From Clostridia bacterium (GTDB lineage: Bacteria > Bacillota_A > Clostridia > Christensenellales > CAG-138), in the NCBI GenBank assembly GCA_017394605.1, contig JAFPXU010000085.1, forward strand, positions 1 through 23,601: DNA of 23,601 bases, read 5' to 3'. Of the stretch, positions 6,941-15,015 are shown one piece after another. Within the stretch, counting starts at the first letter, position 1. Every line of letters begins with the position of its first letter. The translations under genes were made by a program, and so were the position numbers. Below the pieces are notes generated by a model. That model worked only from the letters and a program-made list of their open reading frames with translations. It made no database searches and was not told the origin of the DNA.

Positions 6941-9304
6941 CTATTTCTGCCTGAGCGTCACGACAGTCACCCCCGCGTCGCCTTCGCCATAAGCTCCGAT
7001 TCTGAAAGATTTCACCCGCGGATGATTCTTCAGATACGCCTGAACCCCGGTGCGAAGTGCACCGGTTCCTTTTCCGTGAATCAGGGATATCTGTCCGATC
7101 CCTGCCATTTCCGCGTCATCAATAAACCGATCGATCTCCACGACTGCCTCGTCTACAGTCTTGCCTCTGAGATCAAGTTCCAGAAAGCTCCTGTCCGAAT
7201 CGTGAAGTGACGTTTTAAATGAAGAAGAAGTCGTCTTCCCGCTCTGTTTTTTTGTCTCTTTAATCCGGAGATCGTTCATCGGCACTTTCATTTTGATCAT
7301 GCCAGCCTGTACCAGCACTTCTCCCTTCGCGTCCGGCTGTTTCAGAACCGTCGCGTCCTGATTGACGGATAAAACCAGTACTTCCTGTCCCGGAAGAACG
7401 TCGGAAGGAATGGTCCCGACATCCTGATCCAGCGCTTTTTCTCCCATGAATAGAGCACTCTCCCTGTTTCTCACAGCATCGCGCGCGTTCTGAATCGCAC
7501 GCTCCACCGCAGCGTTGCCCTTTCCCGCCGTTCTGAGCTGAGCGATAACGGTTTCCATTTCCTTTTTTGTATCCCGGATCAGGCGTCTGGACTCTTCCTT
7601 TGCCTGTTCACGCCATTTTTCACGCTCTTTTATCAGCTTCTCTCTTTCTTTTTCGGCAGCGCTACGGGTCTTCTCCGCTTCCTCGTGTTCAATCCGGGCT
7701 TTCTCCCTATGCTCTTCCGCTTCCCTTCGGGCAGCTTCAGCGCCGGCGATCACGCTCTCAAACGCGATATCCTGCTTCTGGAGATATTCATTTGCGCGTT
7801 CGATTACCGCAGGATCAAGACCAAGCCTTTTGGAAATCTCAAAGGCGTTTGATTTCCCCGGAATGCCTATATGGAGGTGATAGGTCGGGCACAGCCTATC
7901 CACGTCGAATTCCATACTGGCATTCTGCATTCCCGGATGCGTCATGGCAAATGCCTTTATCTCGCTGTAATGCGTTGTAGCGACCGTTTTCGCTCCGCAG
8001 TTAAACAGTTTCTCCAGAATCGCCTGCGCAAGTGCCGCGCCTTCGACAGGATCTGTTCCCGCTCCGAGCTCGTCCAGAAGAACCAGTGACCGCCCGTCCG
8101 CGTTCCGCAGGATTTGGACAGTGTTTTTCATGTGGGAAGAAAATGTGGAAAGCGACTGTTCGATAGACTGTTCATCACCGATATCCGCGTATACTTCTTC
8201 AAACAGGGAAATCTTTGAACCTGTCTCGGCGGGAATGAACATGCCGGACATGGTCATTACGGTAAGAAGCCCGAGCGTCTTCAGCGTAACGGTTTTACCT
8301 CCCGTGTTGGGACCGGTAATAATCAACGTGCTGAAATCCTCCCCAAGCCAGATATCCACGGGAACAGCCGTATCTCTGTTCAGAAGAGGATGGATCCCTT
8401 TCCGGATTGAGATTTTTCCGCTTTCGTTTATAGAGGGACGGACCGCGTTCATTTCTCCGGCAAGAAAAGCCTTCGCGAACACTAGATCCAGTTTGGCAAG
8501 AACCTCCAACCCCGTCATCAGATCCGGCGCCACCGGCTCCACATAGGCAGTCAGATTGGCAAGGATCCGTTCGATCTCTCGGGATTCCTCTCCCTGAAGG
8601 CGTTTATACTCATTCCCTAGGTCCACGGCAACAGACGGCTCAATGAACAGAGTCGCGCCGCTTCCGCTCGTGTCATGAATAAGTCCCGGGACCTGCGCAC
8701 GGTATTCCGCCTTGACGGGAAGCGCATATCTGCCGTCCCGTACGGTAATGATGGGTTCCTGAAGGTATTTCTGGAATGTGGCGCTCCGGATCATCTGATT
8801 CAGTTTTTCCCGTACCTTTTCATTCGCAAGCTTCATCTGCCTTCTGATTCTCGCCAGTTCGGAAGAGGCATTGTCCGCGATTTCATCCTCCGAAAGAATA
8901 CAGGACATGATCTTCTCTTCCACCATCCTGTGGGACGGGAGCCTTTCGGCAAGCTGCTTCAGAAGAACAGCGCTCGCGGAGTTTCTCAATACGTCCCCCG
9001 CATTCCTGCATGCTCGCAGGCACTGTGCCGTCTGAAGAAGTTCCCTCGTGGAAAGCGCCAATGTCGCGTGAATCCTTCTCAACATGTCGCGAATATCCGG
9101 AAATCCTTCCACGGGTGTCCTTCCCGTCGCACGGAGAATCATGGAAGCTTCTTCCGTTTCGGAAAGCATCCGCTCCACATCAGCCATGTAGGAAGACGGC
9201 AAGAGCTTCTCTGCTTCTGTTCTGCCCATGTTTGAGGCGGTGTATCCGTACAGCATTTCCCGGATTTTATTGAATTCCAGTGTCTGAAGAGCTCTTGTAT
9301 TCAA
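6941..9304 (-). CDS. mutS2: Endonuclease / ATPase MutS2
   Basis: A 787-residue MutS2, the usual length for the family. It has an N-terminal coiled-coil/lever region; an ABC-type ATPase with Walker A TGPNTGGKT at about 330-338 and the signature/Walker B region VLLDELGAGTDP near 410; a long charged coiled coil at about 515-610 rich in Arg, Glu and Lys; and a C-terminal Smr nuclease domain with LDLRGKTVDEAV and IHGKGTGALR. It lacks the mismatch-recognition domain of MutS1. Family roles are anti-recombination and, in Bacillus, rescue of collided ribosomes through the Smr domain. The start is a TTG (MNTRALQTLEF) preceded by GGAGGGG at suitable distance, and it matches the family's usual beginning. 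A terminator separates it from the upstream aminotransferase gene. Confidence 0.97.
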   Translation of the reverse strand: MNTRALQTLEFNKIREMLYGYTASNMGRTEAEKLLPSSYMADVERMLSETEEASMILRATGRTPVEGFPDIRDMLRRIHATLALSTRELLQTAQCLRACRNAGDVLRNSASAVLLKQLAERLPSHRMVEEKIMSCILSEDEIADNASSELARIRRQMKLANEKVREKLNQMIRSATFQKYLQEPIITVRDGRYALPVKAEYRAQVPGLIHDTSGSGATLFIEPSVAVDLGNEYKRLQGEESREIERILANLTAYVEPVAPDLMTGLEVLAKLDLVFAKAFLAGEMNAVRPSINESGKISIRKGIHPLLNRDTAVPVDIWLGEDFSTLIITGPNTGGKTVTLKTLGLLTVMTMSGMFIPAETGSKISLFEEVYADIGDEQSIEQSLSTFSSHMKNTVQILRNADGRSLVLLDELGAGTDPVEGAALAQAILEKLFNCGAKTVATTHYSEIKAFAMTHPGMQNASMEFDVDRLCPTYHLHIGIPGKSNAFEISKRLGLDPAVIERANEYLQKQDIAFESVIAGAEAARREAEEHREKARIEHEEAEKTRSAAEKEREKLIKEREKWREQAKEESRRLIRDTKKEMETVIAQLRTAGKGNAAVERAIQNARDAVRNRESALFMGEKALDQDVGTIPSDVLPGQEVLVLSVNQDATVLKQPDAKGEVLVQAGMIKMKVPMNDLRIKETKKQSGKTTSSSFKTSLHDSDRSFLELDLRGKTVDEAVVEIDRFIDDAEMAGIGQISLIHGKGTGALRTGVQAYLKNHPRVKSFRIGAYGEGDAGVTVVTLRQK

Positions 9305-9324
9305 ATTGTCCCCTCCGAATATGC

Positions 9325-9355
9325 AAAAATCCCCGCCGCGAAAACCGCGACAGGG
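9325..9355 (-). terminator. Factor-independent terminator of the aminotransferase fusion gene
   Basis: On the minus strand CCCTGTCGCG (9346-9355) pairs with CGCGGCGGGG (9331-9340), with two G-T wobbles and a GTTTT loop. It is followed by ATTTTTG. It lies between the stop codon at 9383 and the mutS2 start. Confidence 0.65.
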
Positions 9356-9382
9356 AAATTGTATCTTGTTTGCGCTCTTTTT

Positions 9383-10894
9383 TCAATCTGCCGGCTGCTG
9401 GTGATAATAGCTCAGGAAGTCTTTCAGCTTCTCCATAGTTTCCATGAGGACATCCATCCTCGGAAGATACACCACTCTGAAATGATCGGGATCCTTCCAG
9501 TTGAATCCGCTGCCCGGCACGATCAGTACCCGTTTCTCCCTCAGAAAGTCCAGCGCAAACTGCGTATCGTTTGTAATATTGAACTTTTTGACGTCGATCT
9601 TCGGGAAAATATAGAAGGCCGCCTTCGGCTTCACCGCTGAAATACCGGGGATATCATTGAGCGCCTTATAGATAAACTCCCTCTGCTCGTAGATTCTTCC
9701 GCCGGGAACGATATACTCGTTGACGCTCTGGTATCCACCCAGCGCGGTCTGTATGATGGACTGACCCGGAACATTGGAGCACAGTCTCATGTTGGAAAGC
9801 ATGTTGACGCCGGCGATATAATCCTTCACGATTTTCTTGTTGCCGCTGAGAATCATCCAGCCCACGCGGAATCCGCAGACCATATGGGATTTGGAAAGAC
9901 CGCTGAAAGTAACGCAGAACAGGTCCGGCGCAAGGGATGCGATCGAAACGTGTTTCTCCCCGTCCATGACCAGTCTGTCGTAGATTTCATCCGAGAAAAT
10001 AATCAGCTCATGCTCTCTGGCAATTTCAACGATCTCCTCCAGCAGTTCCTTCGGATAAAGCGCGCCGGTGGGATTGTTCGGATTGATAATAACGATCGCC
10101 TTGGTCCTGTCAGAAACTTTTTTCCGGATGTCATCCGGATCCGGCAGCCATTCCGACTGCTCGTCGCAGATATAGTGAACCGCTTTTCCTCCCGCAAGAT
10201 TCGTACAAGCGGTCCAGAGCGGATAATCGGGGGACGGGATCAGCACTTCGTCTCCATTGTTCAAAAGCGCATGGAGAGAAAGCTGGATCAGTTCGCTCGC
10301 CCCGTTGCCTGTGTAGATATCTTTCATGGAAACGTTCGGTATATTCTTGATCTGAGCGTACTGCATGATCGCTTTCCTTGCAGCGAAGATGCCTCTTGAT
10401 TCCGAATAACCCTGAGAGTTGGAAATAGAATCCCTCATGTCCGTGATGACCTCGTCGGGAGCGGTAAATCCAAACGGGGCGGGGTTTCCGATATTCAGCT
10501 TCAGGATCTTCAGACCTGCCTCTTCCATCCTTGCCGCTTCATCCACGACCGGACCGCGCACGTCATACAGAACATGGTCGAGCTTATTTGATTTTTGAAA
10601 TGTTCTCATTTTCTTTTTTCCCTCCGGTTTTGTTTCTTTTCTTCCGTCGGCTGCTCCGCCGTTTCCCGGCTGCATGGACTTCAGCGCCGCTGTCAGTTCC
10701 CTGCGGCGCTCCACTGCCCGTCTTACGTCTTCAAGTTCCGCGGGCTTGATGTACTTGCTTTTCAGCTTTCCGTTTTCCGTCCACTGCAGATAAAAACGGT
10801 CCGCTCCGTTGATGTGCTTCTTGGATATATAGCCTGCAGGAAGCCTGCTGATTTCCTGTTCTATCCGTTCTCTTGTCTGATAAACCGTCTCCAC
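9383..10894 (-). CDS. Fusion of a small DUF6788-like basic domain to an AlaC-type PLP aminotransferase
   Basis: One uninterrupted 503-codon frame. Residues 96-503 (408 residues from MRTFQKSNKLDHV) form a complete class I/II aminotransferase of the AlaC alanine transaminase type, with KLNIGNPAPFGF, PNNPTG (271-276), SDEIYDRL and the PLP lysine Lys334 in SGLSKSHMVCGFRVGW. The reaction is expected to be pyruvate plus glutamate to alanine plus 2-oxoglutarate. Residues 1-72 resemble the small uncharacterised DUF6788 domain: an N-terminal helix, the motif LPAGYISKKHINGADRFYL, a basic beta-hairpin (TENGKLKSKYIK) and a charged helix. A Gly/Lys-rich linker joins the parts. The GTG start has AGGAGG about nine bases upstream and a good promoter. 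An internal GGAGG before the ATG at 10609 means free aminotransferase may also be made. The DUF assignment is from memory of the motif. Confidence 0.85.
   Translation of the reverse strand: METVYQTRERIEQEISRLPAGYISKKHINGADRFYLQWTENGKLKSKYIKPAELEDVRRAVERRRELTAALKSMQPGNGGAADGRKETKPEGKKKMRTFQKSNKLDHVLYDVRGPVVDEAARMEEAGLKILKLNIGNPAPFGFTAPDEVITDMRDSISNSQGYSESRGIFAARKAIMQYAQIKNIPNVSMKDIYTGNGASELIQLSLHALLNNGDEVLIPSPDYPLWTACTNLAGGKAVHYICDEQSEWLPDPDDIRKKVSDRTKAIVIINPNNPTGALYPKELLEEIVEIAREHELIIFSDEIYDRLVMDGEKHVSIASLAPDLFCVTFSGLSKSHMVCGFRVGWMILSGNKKIVKDYIAGVNMLSNMRLCSNVPGQSIIQTALGGYQSVNEYIVPGGRIYEQREFIYKALNDIPGISAVKPKAAFYIFPKIDVKKFNITNDTQFALDFLREKRVLIVPGSGFNWKDPDHFRVVYLPRMDVLMETMEKLKDFLSYYHQQPAD
10607..10625 (-). 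promoter_or_regulatory. Internal ribosome binding site and ATG for a free aminotransferase
   Basis: GGAGG (10621-10625) lies 11 bases before an in-frame ATG (10607-10609), exactly where stand-alone AlaC-type aminotransferases begin. The same bases encode the Pro-Glu-Gly-Lys linker of the fusion. This looks like the ancestral start of a separate gene, kept after the upstream small frame lost its stop codon. It may still be used. Confidence 0.5.
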
Positions 10895-10919
10895 CAGAAT
10901 CCCCTCCTGCTTTTTCCGA

Positions 10920-10948
10920 ATTGTAACCTATGCATAACCTGTTGTCAA
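10920..10948 (-). promoter_or_regulatory. Promoter of the aminotransferase fusion, embedded in a repeat operator
   Basis: On the minus strand a perfect TTGACA (10943-10948) is followed after 17 bases by TACAAT (10920-10925), with an expected start near 10913 and a leader of about 20 bases. A second TTGACA lies ten bases further upstream. The spacer and the -10 box contain two copies of AGGTTA, so a protein bound to the repeats would block polymerase. Confidence 0.7.
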
Positions 10949-10984
10949 TACTTGTCAAAGATCTTACAGGTTACAATAGGTTAT
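10923..10984. repeat. Inverted pair of phased AGGTTA repeats (operator-like)
   Basis: The left arm, 10923-10941, reads GTAACCTATGCATAACCTG. The right arm, 10967-10984, reads CAGGTTACAATAGGTTAT, almost its reverse complement apart from one missing base and one substitution in the middle and a difference at the end. Each arm holds two direct copies of AGGTTA whose starts are 11 and 10 bases apart, about one helical turn. The arms are separated by 25 bases that carry two near-tandem TTGTCAA copies (the -35 boxes of the opposite strand). The layout is that of a regulator operator with four half-sites. Confidence 0.7.
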
Positions 10985-11017
10985 AATAATGCCCCGGCAG
11001 CTGAAACCCGCCGGGGC
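10985..11017 (-). terminator. Terminator of the polytopic membrane protein gene
   Basis: On the minus strand GCCCCGGC (11010-11017) pairs perfectly with GCCGGGGC (10991-10998) around an 11-base loop, followed by ATTATTATAA. It starts nine bases after the stop codon at 11026. The tail is only moderately T-rich. Confidence 0.65.
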
Positions 11018-11025
11018 ACATACGC

Positions 11026-12906
11026 TTATTCACATTTGTCGAGCAGTCCCGTCGTCCGGTTAACCGCATATATCGCGCCGTCTTCCGGACCCGAAGGATC
11101 CGAAAACAGTCCGGAGAAGTGCTCTACGAAATACTCATCCGTCGCGTACACCGCAACATAATCATAATAGGCGAGCAGCTCCTTCTGCCATTCTTCCGCG
11201 GAATACTCCCCTTCCTCGCTGTTGTTCGGACCGCCGAGGCACCAGATCGTAATGTTTTTCGACTGGGTCGGAATCGGCCGGATGATGTAGCGGAGACCGC
11301 GGTACGCATATCCGAAATCGTCCCTCGCTTCGATTATGAACACGGGCCGGTCTTTTCCCGCATATTTTTCGATTTTCCCGGTCATGGATATGAATTCGTC
11401 ACGTTCCTCGATTGAATTCGACACATTGTCCCTTGTCAGGAAACAGACCGCGGGCCCGATCGGTACGGAAGCGATTACCGTCCCCATCAGCACGACCCGG
11501 TAAGCGAGCCTGTCGCTTTCCTGAACTCTGCGCGCAAGAATCAGGATCATCGTCATCCAGACCGCCTGAAAGCCAATCCGCAGATATCTGTCAAAGGAAT
11601 CCAGTTTCAATGCCTCGAAATCCTTGAACTTGAACATGTACGCCGCGCAGAGCCCGATCAGGTAAACCGCCATCTCTGCGATCTGTATCCAGAGCCACCA
11701 TGTTCTGTATATTTTTCCGTCCTGTTTCGGTTTCTTCGAATAGACGACCAGATAATACAGTGCGATGAACAGCATCAGCATAAGCGCAAGGTAGGTTATA
11801 TTCATCCCGAGATTGCGGAACTCGACGCTCTTGAGGATCAGCTCCTCAATATACCGGCCAAAAACCGTTTCACGGTACGTTCCGTCTCTGTGCAGGATCA
11901 CGTTCAGAAACTGAATGGCATCTATTTTCGCAGCAAACTGTCTCGGCGCTCCGGAAGTAAAAAGCTCCAGTTCCCACAGCAGCTTTGGAATTGCCGCAGA
12001 CGCGATCGCTCCCGCCGACAGCAGCAGGGGAGAATGGATAGAGCCTTTCGACCCTGTCATCTGCCTCAGTATCAGCGAAACCGTGGCAAAGACAGCGAAC
12101 AGCATGCCCGCGTCCTTGATCAGAACCATCATCACGATTGCGGACAGAATGTTCAGATATCCCGTTTTGTCGTCCCTCTCATAGCAGATCATCATGGCCA
12201 TGGCGCAGCCGGAAAGGATTCCGAGAAGCGAATCCACATACAGGCTGTCGTACGTATTGTAGTACATGACCATAGGCGCGGCAAAAACGCAGACCGCGCA
12301 GATCAAACCGGCCGCGGGCTTCCGGTGATTCAGCTTGGAAAGCACCGGGGCAACAAACGCGGCAAGCATGACCTGGTAGGCATGATATAAATACCATTCT
12401 GTGAAAAACGTTCCTCCGTGAAGCAAGGAACCTGTTTTCTCATAAAAATACTGGAACAGGGAAATCCCCGGCGGATAGGACTTGAATTCCGTCAGCGACG
12501 CGGCATTGGTCCCGAAATCATCGAGAAGGGTCATGGACTTGACGACATCGCCCCAGTGAGAGAATGCGTCCATTTCATGCACCAGTTTGCCCTTGTTGCA
12601 AACAGCGAAAAGCACGAATGCCACTGCAAAAATAACAAATCCGGGGGTAAAGAGTCTGTGTGCGGTTTCTTTCCAGGAATGCTTCCGAATAATGTTGAAA
12701 AAGCTGAAGACATAGGCTGCGACTGCAGCCAGATAGACCGCGTATACGCCTGTAGGCAGTAAGCCGGCAACGCCGGCAAGCAAAAGAATCAGCACGATGG
12801 CGGTGCAGGTCAGCGGAAGCGCATCCTCATACCTGCGTCCAAACACCGCTGAACAGAGCAGCCCGCCTGCAGACAATATCAAAAATATCACAATCAGTGC
12901 CGTCAC
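11026..12906 (-). CDS. Polytopic membrane protein, probable GT-C-fold glycosyltransferase-like
   Basis: A 626-residue integral membrane protein with roughly a dozen hydrophobic helices spread over residues 1-500, then a soluble C-terminal domain of about 125 residues ending YAVNRTTGLLDKCE. The first large loop carries VHEMDAFSHWGDVVKSM and the helix-flanking YPPGISLFQYF. An acidic D/E-rich motif followed by HWG in the first extracytoplasmic loop is the pattern of lipid-linked-sugar-dependent GT-C glycosyltransferases, so a role in cell-surface polysaccharide or protein glycosylation is plausible, but no specific family is recognised. The GTG at 12906 (MTALIVIFLI) was preferred because GGGAG stands about eight bases upstream; the frame extends ten codons further to a TTG without a binding site. 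No other glycan genes are in the window. Confidence 0.75.
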   Translation of the reverse strand: MTALIVIFLILSAGGLLCSAVFGRRYEDALPLTCTAIVLILLLAGVAGLLPTGVYAVYLAAVAAYVFSFFNIIRKHSWKETAHRLFTPGFVIFAVAFVLFAVCNKGKLVHEMDAFSHWGDVVKSMTLLDDFGTNAASLTEFKSYPPGISLFQYFYEKTGSLLHGGTFFTEWYLYHAYQVMLAAFVAPVLSKLNHRKPAAGLICAVCVFAAPMVMYYNTYDSLYVDSLLGILSGCAMAMMICYERDDKTGYLNILSAIVMMVLIKDAGMLFAVFATVSLILRQMTGSKGSIHSPLLLSAGAIASAAIPKLLWELELFTSGAPRQFAAKIDAIQFLNVILHRDGTYRETVFGRYIEELILKSVEFRNLGMNITYLALMLMLFIALYYLVVYSKKPKQDGKIYRTWWLWIQIAEMAVYLIGLCAAYMFKFKDFEALKLDSFDRYLRIGFQAVWMTMILILARRVQESDRLAYRVVLMGTVIASVPIGPAVCFLTRDNVSNSIEERDEFISMTGKIEKYAGKDRPVFIIEARDDFGYAYRGLRYIIRPIPTQSKNITIWCLGGPNNSEEGEYSAEEWQKELLAYYDYVAVYATDEYFVEHFSGLFSDPSGPEDGAIYAVNRTTGLLDKCE

Positions 12907-12940
12907 GGTTCCATCTCCCGATTCTGGATCTATCAAAGGT

Positions 12941-12949
12941 ATTGTATCA
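12941..12949 (-). promoter_or_regulatory. Possible extended -10 promoter for the membrane protein gene
   Basis: On the minus strand TGATACAAT fits an extended -10 element (TGn plus TACAAT), and lies just after the recG stop codon, 35 bases before the GTG start. No good -35 box is visible, so this is a weak call. Confidence 0.35.
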
Positions 12950-14956
12950 TTAATTCATGGTAATGACATCCATCTGCCTGCTGAACCTGTCCAGCGCGTT
13001 CTGCAGAATGGTATTGTTCGTTACGCTTGGTATATCAATAATCTCCAGCGCGGTTTGCTTGGCCTCCATGATCATTTCCATGCTTGCGGTCGCGCGAAGA
13101 AGCTCGGCATCCCCCTCGCCGTGCTGTCTGGTTCCCAAAAAGTCCCCGGGGCCGCGCTGCAGCAGGTCTTCTTCGGCAATCTTAAATCCATCGCTTTTCC
13201 GCACCAGCGCAGCAAACCGCCCGTGAACGGAGTCGCTGTGGTTGTCCGAGAGCAGGAAGCAGTAGGCCTGCCGACTTCCGCGTCCCACCCTGCCCCGGAG
13301 CTGATGCATCTGCGCAAGACCGAACCGGTCCGCTCCTTCCAGAACCATGATCACGGCATTGTCGACATGCACGCCCACCTCGATGACGGTGGTCGTCACC
13401 AGAACGGCTGTTTCTCCCGCTCTAAACCGTTCCATAACCTCGTCCTTCTTCTGCTGAGGCATTCTCCCATGAAGCAGATCGATCCTGACCGACGGATACC
13501 TGGACGATAATTCCCGGAAAATTTCCGTGGCAGACGGTCCCTCCATTTCCTCAGGCGGATCGATAAACGGACATACCACGTAGGTCTGATTCCCGAGCTT
13601 TGCCTCCTCCGCGATATAATCGTACATTTTCATCCTGCTGCCTTCCGCGACAAAACTGGTTTTGATCGTCTTTCTTCCGGGAGGCATCTCGTCGATCAGC
13701 GAAACGTCAAGATCCCCGTACATCAGCATGGCCAGCGTTCTGGGAATCGGGGTCGCGCTCATGACAATTACATCAGGACGGATTCCCTTCCTCTCCATAT
13801 CCGCCCGCTGACGGACACCGAATCTATGCTGTTCGTCTGTAACGACAAGGCCGAGATCGTGAAAATGCACGTCCTGTTCCAATAGTGCGTGCGTTCCTAC
13901 TGCCACCGAGAAGGAACCGTTCCGCAGTCCGTCCAGTATCGCCGTTCGCTCGGTCTTCTTCATTCCCCCCGTCAGAAGACAGGCAGAACTGCCGAACAAA
14001 GGCTGAAGCACCCGATAATGCTGCTCCGCCAGAATGGCGGTAGGCACTAGAATAGCGCACTGTTTTCCGTTTGCTGCCGCAACGCATGCCGCGAATACCG
14101 CGACTGCCGTTTTCCCCGAGCCGACGTCTCCCTGTACAAGACGGTTCATCGGGAACGGCTTCTCCATATCCGCGCATATTTCGGCGGCCACTCTTTTCTG
14201 AGCGCCGGTCAATGAAAACGATAGCTTCTGTTCGTATTTATCGAGGATACCCTCCGTCCGGAACGCGAAGCCGTTCTGTTTTGTTCTTTCCTGACACTGC
14301 ATCTCCACAGCAAGCATATAGGAAAGCAGATTCTCGAACGAAAGTCTCTTTCTGCCCCGCTCCAGTTCCGCCCTGTCTTTGGGAAAGTGGACCATCCGGA
14401 ACGCATCTCCCAAAGGACACAGTCCGTGGCCGGTCAGTATCTCAGAAGGCAGCGCATCCTCCGGAAACAGTTCAGGCTTCTGGATCGCCGCCTTCAGCGC
14501 TTCGCGTATTGTCTTTTGGGACAATCCGCGGCAAAGCGGATATTCGGGAACAAGGCCCGGCAGGCCGTCATGTACGGAAGGGTTCAGAATGGTTATCCCT
14601 CTCTTTCTGCTGACCCTGCCGCATACAGTCCTCGTCTCGCCTGCGCACACCTGGCCTCGTCTGTAAGGCTGGTTGAACCACGACAGCTGAACGTTGGATA
14701 CACCGTCCGTCGCACGGACGGAAACGATCGTCATCCCCTTAACCCGGACCGTTCTCGGATCGGAAAGAATCCTGACGGTCGCCGCAACATATTCGCCGTG
14801 TTCCATTTCCGGAACAGGCACTGTTTTTGTGTAATCTCGGTAAGACCGCGGGAGGTAGTACAAAAGATCGGAAACAGTCCGGATTCCGAGCTGTTCCAGC
14901 ATTTCCGCTCTTTTAGCGCCTATTCCTTTCAATACGGTCAGAGGATGTTCCGTCAT
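12950..14956 (-). CDS. recG: ATP-dependent DNA helicase RecG
   Basis: A 668-residue RecG, the normal length. It remodels stalled replication forks and branched recombination intermediates. The N-terminal HhH/wedge region begins LTVLKGIGAKRAEMLEQLGI; the OB-fold wedge follows at about 50-130. Helicase motifs are visible: motif I GDVGSGKT (276-283), motif II DEQH (374-377) in place of DEAH, as usual for RecG, motif III SATPIPRT (400-407), and motifs near LLHGRMPQQKKDEVM, VEVGVHVDNA-like VIEVGVHV and QLRGRVGRG. The ATG has AAGGA close upstream. A hairpin terminator stands only a few bases before that site, between fakA and recG. The asp23-fakA-recG order matches yloU-yloV-recG of B. subtilis without the intervening sdaAB genes. 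Confidence 0.97.
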   Translation of the reverse strand: MTEHPLTVLKGIGAKRAEMLEQLGIRTVSDLLYYLPRSYRDYTKTVPVPEMEHGEYVAATVRILSDPRTVRVKGMTIVSVRATDGVSNVQLSWFNQPYRRGQVCAGETRTVCGRVSRKRGITILNPSVHDGLPGLVPEYPLCRGLSQKTIREALKAAIQKPELFPEDALPSEILTGHGLCPLGDAFRMVHFPKDRAELERGRKRLSFENLLSYMLAVEMQCQERTKQNGFAFRTEGILDKYEQKLSFSLTGAQKRVAAEICADMEKPFPMNRLVQGDVGSGKTAVAVFAACVAAANGKQCAILVPTAILAEQHYRVLQPLFGSSACLLTGGMKKTERTAILDGLRNGSFSVAVGTHALLEQDVHFHDLGLVVTDEQHRFGVRQRADMERKGIRPDVIVMSATPIPRTLAMLMYGDLDVSLIDEMPPGRKTIKTSFVAEGSRMKMYDYIAEEAKLGNQTYVVCPFIDPPEEMEGPSATEIFRELSSRYPSVRIDLLHGRMPQQKKDEVMERFRAGETAVLVTTTVIEVGVHVDNAVIMVLEGADRFGLAQMHQLRGRVGRGSRQAYCFLLSDNHSDSVHGRFAALVRKSDGFKIAEEDLLQRGPGDFLGTRQHGEGDAELLRATASMEMIMEAKQTALEIIDIPSVTNNTILQNALDRFSRQMDVITMN

Positions 14957-14970
14957 ATTCCTTTATATTT

Positions 14971-14993
14971 GAAAAGCGGAGCCAAAGCTCCGC
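14971..14993 (-). terminator. Hairpin terminator or attenuator between fakA and recG
   Basis: On the minus strand GCGGAGC (14987-14993) pairs perfectly with GCTCCGC (14976-14982) around TTTG and is followed by TTTTC. The recG ribosome binding site follows within ten bases. A terminator at this spot would lower recG expression relative to the upstream genes unless it is read through. Confidence 0.55.
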
Positions 14994-15015
14994 CAATCGT
15001 CTGCTTCCCGCCTTG

